DNA of 64,000 nucleotides from contig DASUGU010000042.1 of NCBI GenBank assembly GCA_036273855.1, positions 124,001 through 188,000 of the forward strand, written 5' to 3'. Below are positions 15,741 through 23,704 of this stretch, piece after piece. The stretch's first letter is position 1. Each line of letters begins with the position of its first letter. A program made the translations under genes and the position numbers. Under the pieces are notes generated by a model, which had not been told where the DNA came from, did no database searches, and saw only the letters and a list, made by a program, of their open reading frames with translations. The DNA comes from DATEPR01 sp036273855 (GTDB lineage Bacteria > Actinomycetota > Actinomycetes > Mycobacteriales > Pseudonocardiaceae).

Positions 15741-15780
15741 TCGTACCGTGTACCAACAACGTTAGCGGTACAGTGTACGA
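15741..15780. promoter_or_regulatory. TetR operator, 40-bp inverted repeat
   Basis: Two GTACNNNGTAC boxes (GTACCGTGTAC and GTACAGTGTAC) lie in an overall inverted repeat: TCGTACCGTGTACC at 15741-15754 and GGTACAGTGTACGA at 15767-15780, with a 12-base centre. It ends exactly at the base before the TetR ATG and lies 33 bases from the monooxygenase start. A repressor bound here would block both divergent genes. No ribosome site fits before the TetR ATG, so its message may be leaderless or start within the repeat. Confidence 0.8.
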
Positions 15781-16530
15781 ATGGCAAGCGTCGAGAATTC
15801 GGGGCTGATCTGGACCCGGCCGGAGCCCGGTACCCGGCGCCCCAAGTTCACCCGCGACCAGATCGCGGCCACCGCGCTGGCCATCGCCGATTCCGAGGGC
15901 TTCGCCGCCGTGTCGATGCGCCGGATCGCCGGTGAGCTGGGCGCCGGCACCATGACGCTCTACTACTACGTCCGCACCAAGGACGAACTCGTCGCGCTGA
16001 TGGACGACGCGATCATGGCCGAGGTGCTGATCCCGGCCGACGAGTTCCCGAGCCACTGGTACGACGCCCTCACCGCCGTCGCGACGCGCACCTGGGACGT
16101 GCTGATCCGCCACCCGTGGGCGCTGCACTCGCTGCGGAACGCGCCGGCCGGACCGAACGCGGCCCGGCACTTCGAGCAGTCGCTGGCCGCGATCGCCGAC
16201 ACCGGCCTGGACGCGCCGGACAAGTTCGCGCTGCTGGCCTGGGTCGACGACTACGTGCACGGCAACGCGATGCGCTCGGCCGAGATCCGCTCCGCGGGCG
16301 AGCCGGCCATGGACGAGCAGACGATCGAGGAAGCCATCCGGTTCGGCGAGACGCTGATGGCCACCGGCGAGTTCCCGCAGACACTGGCGCTGTTCGACGG
16401 CGCCGACCCGCGCGACGCGTTCCCCCGGCTGATCGGCGAGCTGACCGAGCGCGAACGGTTCCTGCACGGCCTGTCCGTGCTGCTCGACGGCGTCGCCCAC
16501 CGGCTGCACCTCGACCTGCCGCCCCGCTGA
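15781..16530 (+). CDS. TetR-family repressor with TetR_C-type ligand domain
   Basis: A 249-residue repressor. The helix-turn-helix is at about residues 20-66 (FTRDQIAATALAIADSEG, then MRRIAGELGAGTMTLYYYV). The C-terminal domain, with LMDDAIMAEVL and HPWALHSLRNAPAGPNA, belongs to the tetracycline-repressor-like C-terminal class that binds planar drugs. It is divergent from a flavin monooxygenase and separated by the 40-bp inverted repeat, so it should repress both itself and that enzyme until a substrate-like ligand binds. An alpha/beta hydrolase gene follows 10 bases downstream and may share the transcript. Confidence 0.92.
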   Translation: MASVENSGLIWTRPEPGTRRPKFTRDQIAATALAIADSEGFAAVSMRRIAGELGAGTMTLYYYVRTKDELVALMDDAIMAEVLIPADEFPSHWYDALTAVATRTWDVLIRHPWALHSLRNAPAGPNAARHFEQSLAAIADTGLDAPDKFALLAWVDDYVHGNAMRSAEIRSAGEPAMDEQTIEEAIRFGETLMATGEFPQTLALFDGADPRDAFPRLIGELTERERFLHGLSVLLDGVAHRLHLDLPPR

Positions 16531-16540
16531 TACTGGCGGC

Positions 16541-17335
16541 GTGGATCAACTCGAGTCCGACGACGGATGCCGTTTGTGGACAACGGAAATCGGCCACGGC
16601 GAGCCGGTGGTGACCTGCCACGGCGGGCCAGGACTGTGGGACATGTTCGGTGACGTGGCCGACGCGCTGGCCGGCCACGTGCGGGTGATCCGCTGGGACC
16701 AGCGCGGCTGCGGGCGTTCCGAGCGGCGCGGCCCCTACTCGATGGCCCGCACGGCGGCGGATCTGGACGCGGTGCGGCGGCACCACGGCCTGGACCGCAT
16801 GGCGCTGCTGGGCCACTCCTGGGGCGCGCAGTTGGCGCTGCGCTACGCCCTGGATCATCCGGACCGGGTCAGCAGGCTCGTCTACGTGTCCGGCGTCGGG
16901 CTCGGCCGGTCCTGGCACCCGGTCTACGAGCAGGCCATCGAGGCCCGCATGGCAGGCAGGCCGCGCCCGGCCGCGAAGACCCGCGAGGAGGCCGTGCTGC
17001 GGTGGTCGGCCGACTTCGCCGACCGGGACAGGGCGATGGACCTCGCGGAACGCATGGCCACGCCGTGGTTCGACGTCAACTACGAGTGCAACGCCGCGAT
17101 CAACGCGTCGGACAGGACCGAGTGGCGGGAGGACGAGCTCGCGGCGGCCTGCCGGGAACTGCCGGTGCCGACGCTGATCGTCGACGGCGCCCACGACATC
17201 CGCCCGCGCTGGGCCGTCGACTCCCTGCACCAGGCCCTGCCGTCGGTGACCAGGGTGACGCTGCCGGACGCCGGACACGTGCCCTGGCTGGAGCAGCCTG
17301 CCGCCTTCTACTCGACCCTGCTTGGCTTCCTGTGA
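16541..17335 (+). CDS. Alpha/beta hydrolase, proline iminopeptidase-like
   Basis: A 264-residue hydrolase. HGGPG (oxyanion hole, residues 27-31) and WDQRGCGRSERRGPYS are the signature of the proline iminopeptidase group. GHSWGAQLALRYAL holds the nucleophile Ser, the acid Asp is likely in IVDGAHDIRP, and the His in DAGHVPWLEQP. It lacks the larger cap domain of true peptidases, so a general esterase, amidase or lactonase role is possible. The GTG at 16541 follows the TetR gene stop by 10 bases, suggesting co-transcription and participation in the same response. Confidence 0.85.
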   Translation: MDQLESDDGCRLWTTEIGHGEPVVTCHGGPGLWDMFGDVADALAGHVRVIRWDQRGCGRSERRGPYSMARTAADLDAVRRHHGLDRMALLGHSWGAQLALRYALDHPDRVSRLVYVSGVGLGRSWHPVYEQAIEARMAGRPRPAAKTREEAVLRWSADFADRDRAMDLAERMATPWFDVNYECNAAINASDRTEWREDELAAACRELPVPTLIVDGAHDIRPRWAVDSLHQALPSVTRVTLPDAGHVPWLEQPAAFYSTLLGFL

Positions 17336-17379
17336 CGGGCATCACAGGAACTCGGCGCTGAGCGCGGACAGGACACGGC

Positions 17380-17952
17380 GTGCACACCAACCTGCGGGCG
17401 CGCATCCGTGCCGGCGACCAGCACGCGTTCGGGGAGCTGTTCGACGCGCACGCCAGGGCCGTCTACAACCACGCCTTCCGGCTCACCGGTGACTGGTCGG
17501 TGGCCGAGGACGTCGTCTCGTTGACGTTCCTGGAGGCGTGGCGCCGGCGCGAGCGCCTCGAACCGGACGGTGGGTCGACGCTGCCGTGGCTGTTGGGGAT
17601 AGCCACGAACGTCACCCGGAACACCGCCCGGGCCGGTCGCCGGCACCGCGAGGCGCTGCGCAGGCTGCCCACCGCGGGCAGCGCACCCGACTTCGCCGAC
17701 GAGCTGGCCGGCCGGTTGGACGACGCCCGCCGGCTGGCCGCCGTGCGGCTGGTGCTGGACCGGCTGCGGCGGGCCGAACGCGAGGTGTTCGTGCTGTGCG
17801 TGTGGTCGGGGCTGGACTACGCGACGGCGGCCCGGGCGCTGCGGGTGCCGGTCGGCACGGTCCGCTCCCGGCTGTCCCGCGCCCGCACCCGGTTGCGTTC
17901 GCTCGCCGAGGACGAGCTGGCCGGCGATCCGATCAGAAAGGCGCACCGATGA
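17380..17952 (+). CDS. ECF (sigma-70 family) RNA polymerase sigma factor
   Basis: A 190-residue extracytoplasmic-function sigma factor. Region 2 spans about residues 10-75 (FGELFDAHARAVYNHAFRLTG, then EDVVSLTFLEAWRR) and region 4 about 115-170 (LDRLRRAEREVFVLCVWSGLDYATAARAL, then VPVGTVRSRLSRARTRLR). There is no extra C-terminal domain. Its stop overlaps the ATG of the next gene (ATGA at 17949-17952), which encodes a membrane-anchored CU044_5270-type protein. That arrangement is standard for this sigma subgroup, where the partner probably works as a regulator or anti-sigma factor. Target promoters cannot be read here. Confidence 0.93.
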   Translation: MHTNLRARIRAGDQHAFGELFDAHARAVYNHAFRLTGDWSVAEDVVSLTFLEAWRRRERLEPDGGSTLPWLLGIATNVTRNTARAGRRHREALRRLPTAGSAPDFADELAGRLDDARRLAAVRLVLDRLRRAEREVFVLCVWSGLDYATAARALRVPVGTVRSRLSRARTRLRSLAEDELAGDPIRKAHR

Positions 17953-18905
17953 ATCCCGACGACCTCACCCGGCTGCTGCCCGCCCCGGCCGAGCGGGACC
18001 TCCCGCGCGGCCGGCACGAAGTGCTCCGCGCCCGTGTGCTGGCCGGCATCGGCGCCGACGTGCCGAAACGCCGCCGGACCCCGGCGTGGGTGGTGCCGGT
18101 GCTCGCGGTGGCCACCGCCGCGGTGGTCGGCCTGGTCACCGTGTCCATGCACCACTCCACCGCGCCCGCCAGCGCGGTGGCTGTGCCCGTTCCCCACGCG
18201 CCGACCAACCCCCGGGCGGTCACGTTGCTGGCCCAGGTCGCCTCCGCGGCCGGCAAGCAGTCGACGCCTGTCGTGCGGGACGACCAGTTCGAGTACGTCG
18301 AGACGAAGGAGGGCGCCACGACCGGTCCGGGAGCGGCACCGGCGGACATCCGGCAGTCCTGGCTGCCCGTGGCCGACCTGTGCCGGCACGGCCTGCTGCG
18401 CGAGGGCGGCCAGGACGCCGACCTGAGCGAGCGCGGTCAGCCCGGCGTGACCTGTCCGTACGGCGGCGACCTCAACTACCCGTCCTATCGGCTGCTGGCC
18501 GGCCTGCCCACCGACCCGCAGACCCTGCTGGCCACGATCTACCTCCAGGAGCAGGGGCACGGCTCGGACCCGGACTCGCAGGCGTTCACCACGATCGGCG
18601 ACCTGCTGCGCGATTCGGTGCCGCCCCCCGCGGTCAGCGCGGCGCTGTACCGGGCGGCGGCGCTGATCCCGGGCGTGCAGGTGGAGTCCGACGCCGTGGA
18701 CGCGGCCGGGCGGCACGGCATCGCGGTCAGCAGGTCCAGCCAGGCCACGCGCTACGAGTGGATCTTCGACCGGACCAGCCTGGTGATGATCGGTGAACGT
18801 GAGGTCCGGACCAAGGCCAGCAAGATCGGCGCGCCGGGCACCATCATGGACAACACCGCGATCCTGGCCAAGGCCATCGTCGACAGCGTCGGCGCTACGC
18901 GGTAA
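17949..18905 (+). CDS. CU044_5270-type membrane-anchored protein, partner of ECF sigma
   Basis: A 318-residue protein. The N-terminal 45 residues are cytosolic (NPDDLTRLLPAPAERDLPRGR), followed by KRRRTPAWVVPVLAVATAA and one transmembrane helix at about 45-65, then a roughly 250-residue outside domain. This layout is typical of proteins encoded right after ECF sigma factors in actinomycetes. The short N-terminal part could bind the sigma factor, but no zinc-binding anti-sigma motif is present. The gene overlaps the sigma gene by four bases and the convergent gene at 18895 by 11 bases. Confidence 0.8.
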   Translation: MNPDDLTRLLPAPAERDLPRGRHEVLRARVLAGIGADVPKRRRTPAWVVPVLAVATAAVVGLVTVSMHHSTAPASAVAVPVPHAPTNPRAVTLLAQVASAAGKQSTPVVRDDQFEYVETKEGATTGPGAAPADIRQSWLPVADLCRHGLLREGGQDADLSERGQPGVTCPYGGDLNYPSYRLLAGLPTDPQTLLATIYLQEQGHGSDPDSQAFTTIGDLLRDSVPPPAVSAALYRAAALIPGVQVESDAVDAAGRHGIAVSRSSQATRYEWIFDRTSLVMIGEREVRTKASKIGAPGTIMDNTAILAKAIVDSVGATR

Positions 18906-19401
18906 CGGTCGCCGCCGTGTCCAGGTACCACCGCCAGTAGGCGCGGCGGGCGGCCGTGTCGGTGTCCGGCTCCCAGGTGGCTCCGCCTGCCTCGGCGAGA
19001 CTGGCCAGGTAGCACGGCGTCCACTCGGTGGGCGGCACCTCGATCTCACCGGTGGCGGCGCGCCGGTCGTGGATCTCGCCCGCCACGGCGTGCCGCGCGG
19101 TGGTCAGGCAGGCGAAGCCCGCGTACACGGCGGTGAACGCGTCCGGTTCCATGGCGTCGTCCAGCTTGGTGTGCAGGGCGTTCAGGGCCCGGGTCAGTGC
19201 CGGGTCACGGTCGCGGAGTGCCTGGGTCAGCAACGCCATCGGCTCGTCGTCGTGCGGGAACCTGGCCTGCCACGCGCGGCAGGCGCGCCGCGCGCAGAGT
19301 TCTTCCAGGCGCAGCAACGCATCCACCCCGTTGGCCGCCACCTCGGCGCGGATGCGCATGCGGTCCGCGTAGCCGGGTTCGCCATTGTCCGTCACGGTCA
19401 T
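18895..19401 (-). CDS. Hypothetical protein, mostly helical (168 aa)
   Basis: I do not recognise this protein. It is rich in Ala, Arg, Trp and charged residues and predicted to be helical, with no signal peptide or membrane segment. Visible landmarks are CARRACRAWQARFP, FACLTTARHAVAGEIHDR and a Trp/Tyr-rich end (RAYWRWYLDTAATV). The length and helical character are loosely like small immunity proteins of polymorphic toxin systems, but I cannot support that. Its ATG overlaps the stop of the upstream hydrolase gene (ATGA at 19398-19401), so the two form an operon opposite the TetR gene at 20265. Confidence 0.7.
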   Translation of the reverse strand: MTVTDNGEPGYADRMRIRAEVAANGVDALLRLEELCARRACRAWQARFPHDDEPMALLTQALRDRDPALTRALNALHTKLDDAMEPDAFTAVYAGFACLTTARHAVAGEIHDRRAATGEIEVPPTEWTPCYLASLAEAGGATWEPDTDTAARRAYWRWYLDTAATVTA

Positions 19402-20201
19402 GTGCCCACGTGCTCGACGAGCCAGGGGCGCAGCACGGGCAGGACGTTGTCCGGCTGCATGGCCTGGGTGTGGTCGAGGCCGTCCAGGACCCGGACGTCC
19501 CAGCCGGCCGCCGTCAACTCGGCCCGGTTCGCCACCGTCGCGCCCGCGATGTCCACCGTGACCCCGCCCCACCGCTCGTCGTAGGCGATCCGGTCGGCCG
19601 AGCCGACGAAACACAGGCGGGGACAGGTGATGGCCGGCCGGACCGAGCGGTCGTCGAAGCCCGTCAGCGCCTGGTAGAGGGTGACGAACTGCCTGGTCAC
19701 CGGTTCGGACAGGCCCACGTCCGGGACGGAGCGCGCGGACATGTCGTGGGTGGCGAGGGTGACCGCGAGCATCTCGGCGTACGGGCCGCCGATCGGCGGG
19801 AAGCCGCCCATCGCCAGGGCGGTGAGGCGGTCGGTGCGGATGGCCAGTTGCAGGCCGTTGAGCGCCAGCCAGGAGTAGCCGTAGTAGGCGAACGTGTCGG
19901 CGCCTGCCGCGTCGGCGACGGCGAGGATGTCGGCCGCGATGGTGTCCGGGGTCAGCGTGTCGGACTTGGGCTCGGCCAGGACGTGGCCCTCGTAGTCGAA
20001 GGCGACCACGCGGAACGTGCCGGCGAGAGCGTCGACGAGCTTGGCGCCCAGTTCCGGGTCGACGCCCCACCTCCGCAGTTCGTCCGCCTTGTCGCCGACC
20101 GAGGGCACCGGGTTGACGGTGAGCAGGACGGTCGGTCCGGAGCCGCGAATCACCAGGTCGATACGGCTTCCGTCGTGCAGCGTCGCATCGGTCACAGCCA
20201 T
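19398..20201 (-). CDS. Alpha/beta hydrolase-fold protein, atypical nucleophile elbow
   Basis: A hydrolase-fold protein of about 267 residues. The elbow reads YYGYSWLALNG, so Ser is present but the usual Gly two positions later is Leu. FDYEGHVLAEP occupies the HGG/cap-entry region, and LDGLDHTQAMQPDN provides the His. Catalysis is therefore plausible but not assured. Two starts compete: ATG at 20201, which sits directly on GGAG, and GTG at 20195, with GGAG at an ideal six-base distance. It is divergent from the TetR gene at 20265 and shares its control region, so it is the likely regulated target, co-transcribed with the following hypothetical gene. Confidence 0.8.
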   Translation of the reverse strand: MAVTDATLHDGSRIDLVIRGSGPTVLLTVNPVPSVGDKADELRRWGVDPELGAKLVDALAGTFRVVAFDYEGHVLAEPKSDTLTPDTIAADILAVADAAGADTFAYYGYSWLALNGLQLAIRTDRLTALAMGGFPPIGGPYAEMLAVTLATHDMSARSVPDVGLSEPVTRQFVTLYQALTGFDDRSVRPAITCPRLCFVGSADRIAYDERWGGVTVDIAGATVANRAELTAAGWDVRVLDGLDHTQAMQPDNVLPVLRPWLVEHVGT

Positions 20202-20236
20202 CTCCGTATGCCGTAAAGTGATGTTGCCGGGAAACA

Positions 20237-20250
20237 ATACCGTAGGGTAT
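20237..20250. promoter_or_regulatory. TetR operator between hydrolase and TetR genes
   Basis: ATACC-GTAG-GGTAT is a 14-base inverted repeat midway between the divergent hydrolase (20201) and TetR (20265) starts. Its form matches sites of TetR_C-type repressors (ATACNGTNNGGTAT-like). Binding would cover both promoters. AAGGAG follows it and serves the TetR start. Confidence 0.65.
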
Positions 20251-20264
20251 AAGGAGATGGCGGC

Positions 20265-21092
20265 GTGGGCATCATCGCCGGTCAGGGCGACGCGGCCGTG
20301 ACCATGGCCCTGCTGTGGGCCGAGCCGGAGAGCCGGGGCGTGCGGCCGGGACCCAGGCCGGCGCTGACCGCCGACACCGTCGTGCTCGCCGGGATCGCCG
20401 TGGCCGACGCGGACACCATGGCCGGGCTGTCGATGCGCACGGTGGCCGAGCGGCTCGGCTGCTCGTCGATGGCGCTCTACACGTACGTGCCGGGCAAGGC
20501 GGAACTGATCGATCTGATGTACGACCGGGTACACGCCGAACTGACCCACGACCACGACCGGGGCCGCTGGCGGGCGGCCGTCACGTCGTGGGCCGGCGAG
20601 CTGCGCGACTTCTACGTCCGGCACCCGTGGGTGGTGCAGGTGTCGTTCGCCCGGCCGGTGCTGGGTCCACACGAACAGGCGGTGCTGGAGACGGTGGCCG
20701 GCATCCTCGACGGCACCGGGCTGCCGGCCGGGGTGCGGCGGGGCATCGTGAGCCTGCTGTTCAACTACGTGCGCGGCGCGGCCCAGACGGTGGCCGAGTC
20801 ACGGCAGGCCGCCACCGCCACCGGAGTGTCCGATCAGGACTGGTGGGCGAGCCGGTCGGCGCGGTTGGCCGAGGTGGCACCCGACTTCGCCGAGCGCTTC
20901 CCCGCGTCGGTGCGGCTCGGTTCGGACACGACCGGCACGTGGGAGCAGCGCGTCGACGAGACGTTCGAGGCCGGTCTGGCGGTGTTGCTGGACGGGGTCA
21001 GCCCGGGCCACCGCACCACGACGGGTTCGGCGGGGCGATCGTTCCTGATCACCACGTCGGCGGCCCGTTCCGGGTCGGCGTCGGCGCGGTAG
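20265..21092 (+). CDS. TetR-family repressor, reading into convergent kinase gene
   Basis: A 275-residue repressor. The DNA-binding part reads MRTVAERLGCSSMALYTYVPGKAELIDLMYDR at about residues 56-87, and the ligand domain FYVRHPWVVQVSFARPVLGPHEQ belongs to the TetR_C class. The GTG at 20265 has AAGGAG eight bases upstream. Homologues usually end soon after the LLDGV segment (here near 21000). This frame continues for about 30 more residues of low-complexity Thr/Ser/Arg sequence into the antisense of the kinase gene, which looks like loss of the original stop. It should control the divergent hydrolase operon through the repeat at 20237-20250. Confidence 0.88.
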   Translation: MGIIAGQGDAAVTMALLWAEPESRGVRPGPRPALTADTVVLAGIAVADADTMAGLSMRTVAERLGCSSMALYTYVPGKAELIDLMYDRVHAELTHDHDRGRWRAAVTSWAGELRDFYVRHPWVVQVSFARPVLGPHEQAVLETVAGILDGTGLPAGVRRGIVSLLFNYVRGAAQTVAESRQAATATGVSDQDWWASRSARLAEVAPDFAERFPASVRLGSDTTGTWEQRVDETFEAGLAVLLDGVSPGHRTTTGSAGRSFLITTSAARSGSASAR

Positions 21093-21655
21093 AGGCGCTG
21101 GGCGGGCAGGTAGCGCTGCCGGTAGCGCTCCCGTACCTCGTCCGGACCGCCCATCGCGGCGGCATCCCTGACCAGTGCTCTGCGCAGCGTCTCGTCCTCG
21201 GCGACGTCGAGGAAAATCGTGATGTCCCAGTGCTTTCTGAGCTCCGGGCGGAGCAGGAACACGCCGTCGAAGATCAGTAGCGCGTCAGCGGGTGCGGTTC
21301 GCGGCGGTTCGTCGACCGGTTGGTCGGTGGTGTGGTCGAACACGGCGGTGCGGTAGCGGCGGTCGCCGGTCGGGCCCAGCGGGTCGAGCACGGAACGCCG
21401 GACGGCCGGGTAGTCGAAGGTGTCGCGGTAGCAGCCCTCCGGGGACAGACTGCCCCGGCGCGTGCGGACCGCTCGGGGCTGGTGGAAGCCGTCGATGCCG
21501 GCGCGGATCACCGTTCGGCGGGCGGACAACCGATCGGCGAGTTCGTCGGCGAGCATGGTCTTGCCGGCCGCGTCCGGGCCGTCGACGGCGACGCGGCGGA
21601 CGTCCGGTGGCGCGACCAGGTCGGCCAGGGCGGCGACCAGGGCGTCACGGGTCAC
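20834..21655 (-). CDS. Uridine kinase-like P-loop kinase with overrun C-terminus
   Basis: A 273-residue nucleoside-kinase-like protein. The Walker A is VDGPDAAGKTMLADEL at about residues 18-33. GIDGFHQPRAVRTRRG and FDYPAVRRSVLDPL match the uridine kinase/phosphoribulokinase group, DALLIFDGVFLLRPEL supplies the Walker B/catalytic Asp, and RYLPAQRLY the lid. The recognisable domain ends at DVVIRNDRPAEPVVV near 21010. The frame then runs on for about 57 residues of Ser/Thr/Arg-rich sequence antisense to the TetR gene. The GTG start overlaps the upstream gene stop (GTGA at 21652-21655). Substrate uncertain. Confidence 0.82.
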   Translation of the reverse strand: MTRDALVAALADLVAPPDVRRVAVDGPDAAGKTMLADELADRLSARRTVIRAGIDGFHQPRAVRTRRGSLSPEGCYRDTFDYPAVRRSVLDPLGPTGDRRYRTAVFDHTTDQPVDEPPRTAPADALLIFDGVFLLRPELRKHWDITIFLDVAEDETLRRALVRDAAAMGGPDEVRERYRQRYLPAQRLYRADADPERAADVVIRNDRPAEPVVVRWPGLTPSSNTARPASNVSSTRCSHVPVVSEPSRTDAGKRSAKSGATSANRADRLAHQS

Positions 21656-22185
21656 GCGAGGCCGGCGATGACCTTGCGGAGGGCGGCGTCCCTGCGGGGT
21701 GCGTCCTGGACGAACTCCGTAGACATCAGAACGTGTTCCGGAGTGACGCGGTGGCACAGAGAACCCGCCACGGTCAGTTCCGTCACCACCAACCGGAACG
21801 GTCGAGCCGGCCGACCGAGTTCCGCTTCCGTGGCGCGAACGAGGTCACCGATGTCCACGGGTTGGGTCTGCACCTTGCTGTAGTAGCGGCCGAACTCCGG
21901 CTCGAAGGCGGACACGGCGTCGTCGACGGCCGGGCGTACCGGGCCGGCGTAGTGGCCGACCTCGGCGGCGGTCAGGACATCGGCCCACCAGCCCGGCCAC
22001 TGCTCGGCCACGGCGGCCCGGTCCACGCCGGCCGGCACGCTCACCGGAACGGACGGGGTGAGCAGTGGGATGTCCGGCTCCGTGGTGACGGAGAGGGCGA
22101 GCGCGTCGCGGACGTAGAGGGCGACGTCGACCAGGTAGGACGTGCCCTGCTGGATCAGCCAGGATGACGTGCCGGCGTGATTCAT
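21652..22185 (-). CDS. Hypothetical protein co-transcribed with kinase (177 aa)
   Basis: A soluble protein I cannot place. Features include TSSWLIQQGTSYLVDVALYVRDALALSV at the N-terminus, AEQWPGWWADVLTA near the middle and RPFRLVVTELTVAGSLCHRVTPEHVLMSTEFV near the end, ending with a short basic helix. No catalytic motif or membrane segment is obvious. It starts at ATG 22185 and its stop overlaps the kinase start by four bases, so the two probably work together. The divergent gene at 22258 begins 73 bases away. Confidence 0.72.
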   Translation of the reverse strand: MNHAGTSSWLIQQGTSYLVDVALYVRDALALSVTTEPDIPLLTPSVPVSVPAGVDRAAVAEQWPGWWADVLTAAEVGHYAGPVRPAVDDAVSAFEPEFGRYYSKVQTQPVDIGDLVRATEAELGRPARPFRLVVTELTVAGSLCHRVTPEHVLMSTEFVQDAPRRDAALRKVIAGLA

Positions 22186-22257
22186 GTCGCTACGGTAGCG
22201 GGTGGGCCGGATACCGGATGGTGTCCGGACGGCTTCCGGGCGGCGATGGAGGCTGCG

Positions 22258-23160
22258 ATGGGGACTCCGGTCAGATGCGACCGGTGCGGCACGGTGTCCG
22301 TCTCGGGGGTCATCATCCCGCTGTCGAGCCTGGACGACGCCGACCACGTACGCGGTCTGGCGGCCACACCCGGAACCGGCGACCTGTGTCCGGTGTGCCG
22401 GAATCCGCTCGGCGCGCCTGCCCAGCGGGAGTCGGGGAAGCTGCTGGCGGAACTGGACGGGAAGCTGACCAGGGCCGATGTCGAGTTCGTCCGGGTGCTG
22501 TTACGTGAGCTGGTGGCGAGCCGGGATCCGGAGGTCACCCGACACAAGATCGAATCCGACACCGGACCGGTCGGCCGCCTGGCCACGTTCCTGCCGCGCG
22601 GCTACGCGGACACGGTGGCGGTCCTGGCATTGGTCGTGGCGCTGGCCACACTGGCCGAGCAGACGGTGGCCGACTTCCACTCCGCGCCACCGCCGCCGGC
22701 CGACCACGGCCTGCAACCGCTGCTGTTCGGCAAGAAGGGCAGCACACTCGCGTTGGACAGCCCGCGTCCCGGGCGGATCCAGCTCGACCAGCCGTGGACG
22801 TTCAGCGGTACGTTCCAGCCTGCGCCACGCGCGTTCTGCTGGTTCCACCGTCCCACGTATCGACGGGGACTCCTGCTGGACAGCGACCTGGCCATGCGGA
22901 AACTGAGCGACAACGTGAAGAACCGGCGGGCTGTGTCGGCGTCAGCGCTGCCCGGTCATTTCTCCTTCCGAGCACACGTCCTCCGGCGCGGCCCGCACCA
23001 GGGCTACCACACGAAGGGCTACAGCTCCACCAACCTGCTGTGCTGGTTCGCGCTCTCCCCCACAGCTGACCAGGACTCCGGCGACACCCTGTGCGTCGTG
23101 GAGGTTCATATGCTCGACAAGCGGCTCCGCCTGATCATCGGCGATCGACGGTCGGACTGA
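22258..23160 (+). CDS. Hypothetical protein with zinc ribbon and central hydrophobic segment
   Basis: A 300-residue protein of unknown function. The N-terminus holds paired CxxC knuckles (CDRC near residue 8 and CPVC near 45), a likely zinc ribbon. A hydrophobic stretch YADTVAVLALVVALATLAEQTVADF lies at about residues 114-138 and could be a transmembrane helix, although it is short. The C-terminal half is basic and aromatic (FCWFHRPTYRRG, GYHTKGYSSTNLLCWFAL) with no known motif. The ATG at 22258 is chosen over upstream starts because GGAGG lies five bases before it. A 20-base gap leads to the kinase at 23180. Confidence 0.7.
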   Translation: MGTPVRCDRCGTVSVSGVIIPLSSLDDADHVRGLAATPGTGDLCPVCRNPLGAPAQRESGKLLAELDGKLTRADVEFVRVLLRELVASRDPEVTRHKIESDTGPVGRLATFLPRGYADTVAVLALVVALATLAEQTVADFHSAPPPPADHGLQPLLFGKKGSTLALDSPRPGRIQLDQPWTFSGTFQPAPRAFCWFHRPTYRRGLLLDSDLAMRKLSDNVKNRRAVSASALPGHFSFRAHVLRRGPHQGYHTKGYSSTNLLCWFALSPTADQDSGDTLCVVEVHMLDKRLRLIIGDRRSD

Positions 23161-23179
23161 CGCCCTACGATGCGGGGCC

Positions 23180-23704
23180 ATGGAAACCACACTGGTCGTG
23201 CTCGGTGGGCTTCCGGCGACCGGCAAGTCGACGGTGGCCAAGCAGGCGGCCGGGCGGCTCGGTGCGGCCTACGTGCGCATCGACACCATCGAGCAGGCCA
23301 TCAAGGAGTCCGAGACCAACGGGGACAACGGGCTGAACCAGGCCGTCGAGTGGGGTCTGGGCTACGAGGTGGCCTACGCCGTCGCGCGCGACCTGCTCAA
23401 GCAGGGCACGGACGTGTTCGCCGACTGCGTCAACCCGATGAAGATCACCCGCGACGCCTGGCAGGCACTGGCCTGCTCGGCAGGCGTCCGCCTGGTCGAG
23501 GTGGAACTGATCTGTTCCGATACGGCGGAACACCGGCGCCGCGTCACGTCCCGCACGGTCGACATCCCGAACCTGCACCTGCCCACGTGGCAACAGGTCG
23601 TGGACCGCGACTACGAACCGTGGGACCGCCCGCACGTCGTGCTGGACACCGCGGGCACCCCGGTCGACGACACCGTCGATCAGCTCTGCGCCGCCGTCGG
23701 CTAG
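23180..23704 (+). CDS. AAA_33-type P-loop kinase, zeta-toxin/gluconate-kinase-like
   Basis: A 174-residue ATP-binding protein. The Walker A GLPATGKSTVAKQAAGRL begins at about residue 10. YVRIDTIEQAI supplies the catalytic Asp region, and DCVNPMKITRDAW and EHRRRVTSRTVD (lid arginines) follow. Members phosphorylate small molecules, including antibiotics. No antitoxin-like gene adjoins it, so a toxin role is unlikely. Its TAG stop at 23702-23704 shares the palindrome CTAG with the convergent hydrolase gene's stop, leaving no intergenic space. Confidence 0.85.
   Translation: METTLVVLGGLPATGKSTVAKQAAGRLGAAYVRIDTIEQAIKESETNGDNGLNQAVEWGLGYEVAYAVARDLLKQGTDVFADCVNPMKITRDAWQALACSAGVRLVEVELICSDTAEHRRRVTSRTVDIPNLHLPTWQQVVDRDYEPWDRPHVVLDTAGTPVDDTVDQLCAAVG

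Noticed and set aside
23180..23704. A zeta-type toxin
   Set aside because: The fold is similar, but there is no antitoxin gene next to it, and small-molecule kinases of this fold are common.
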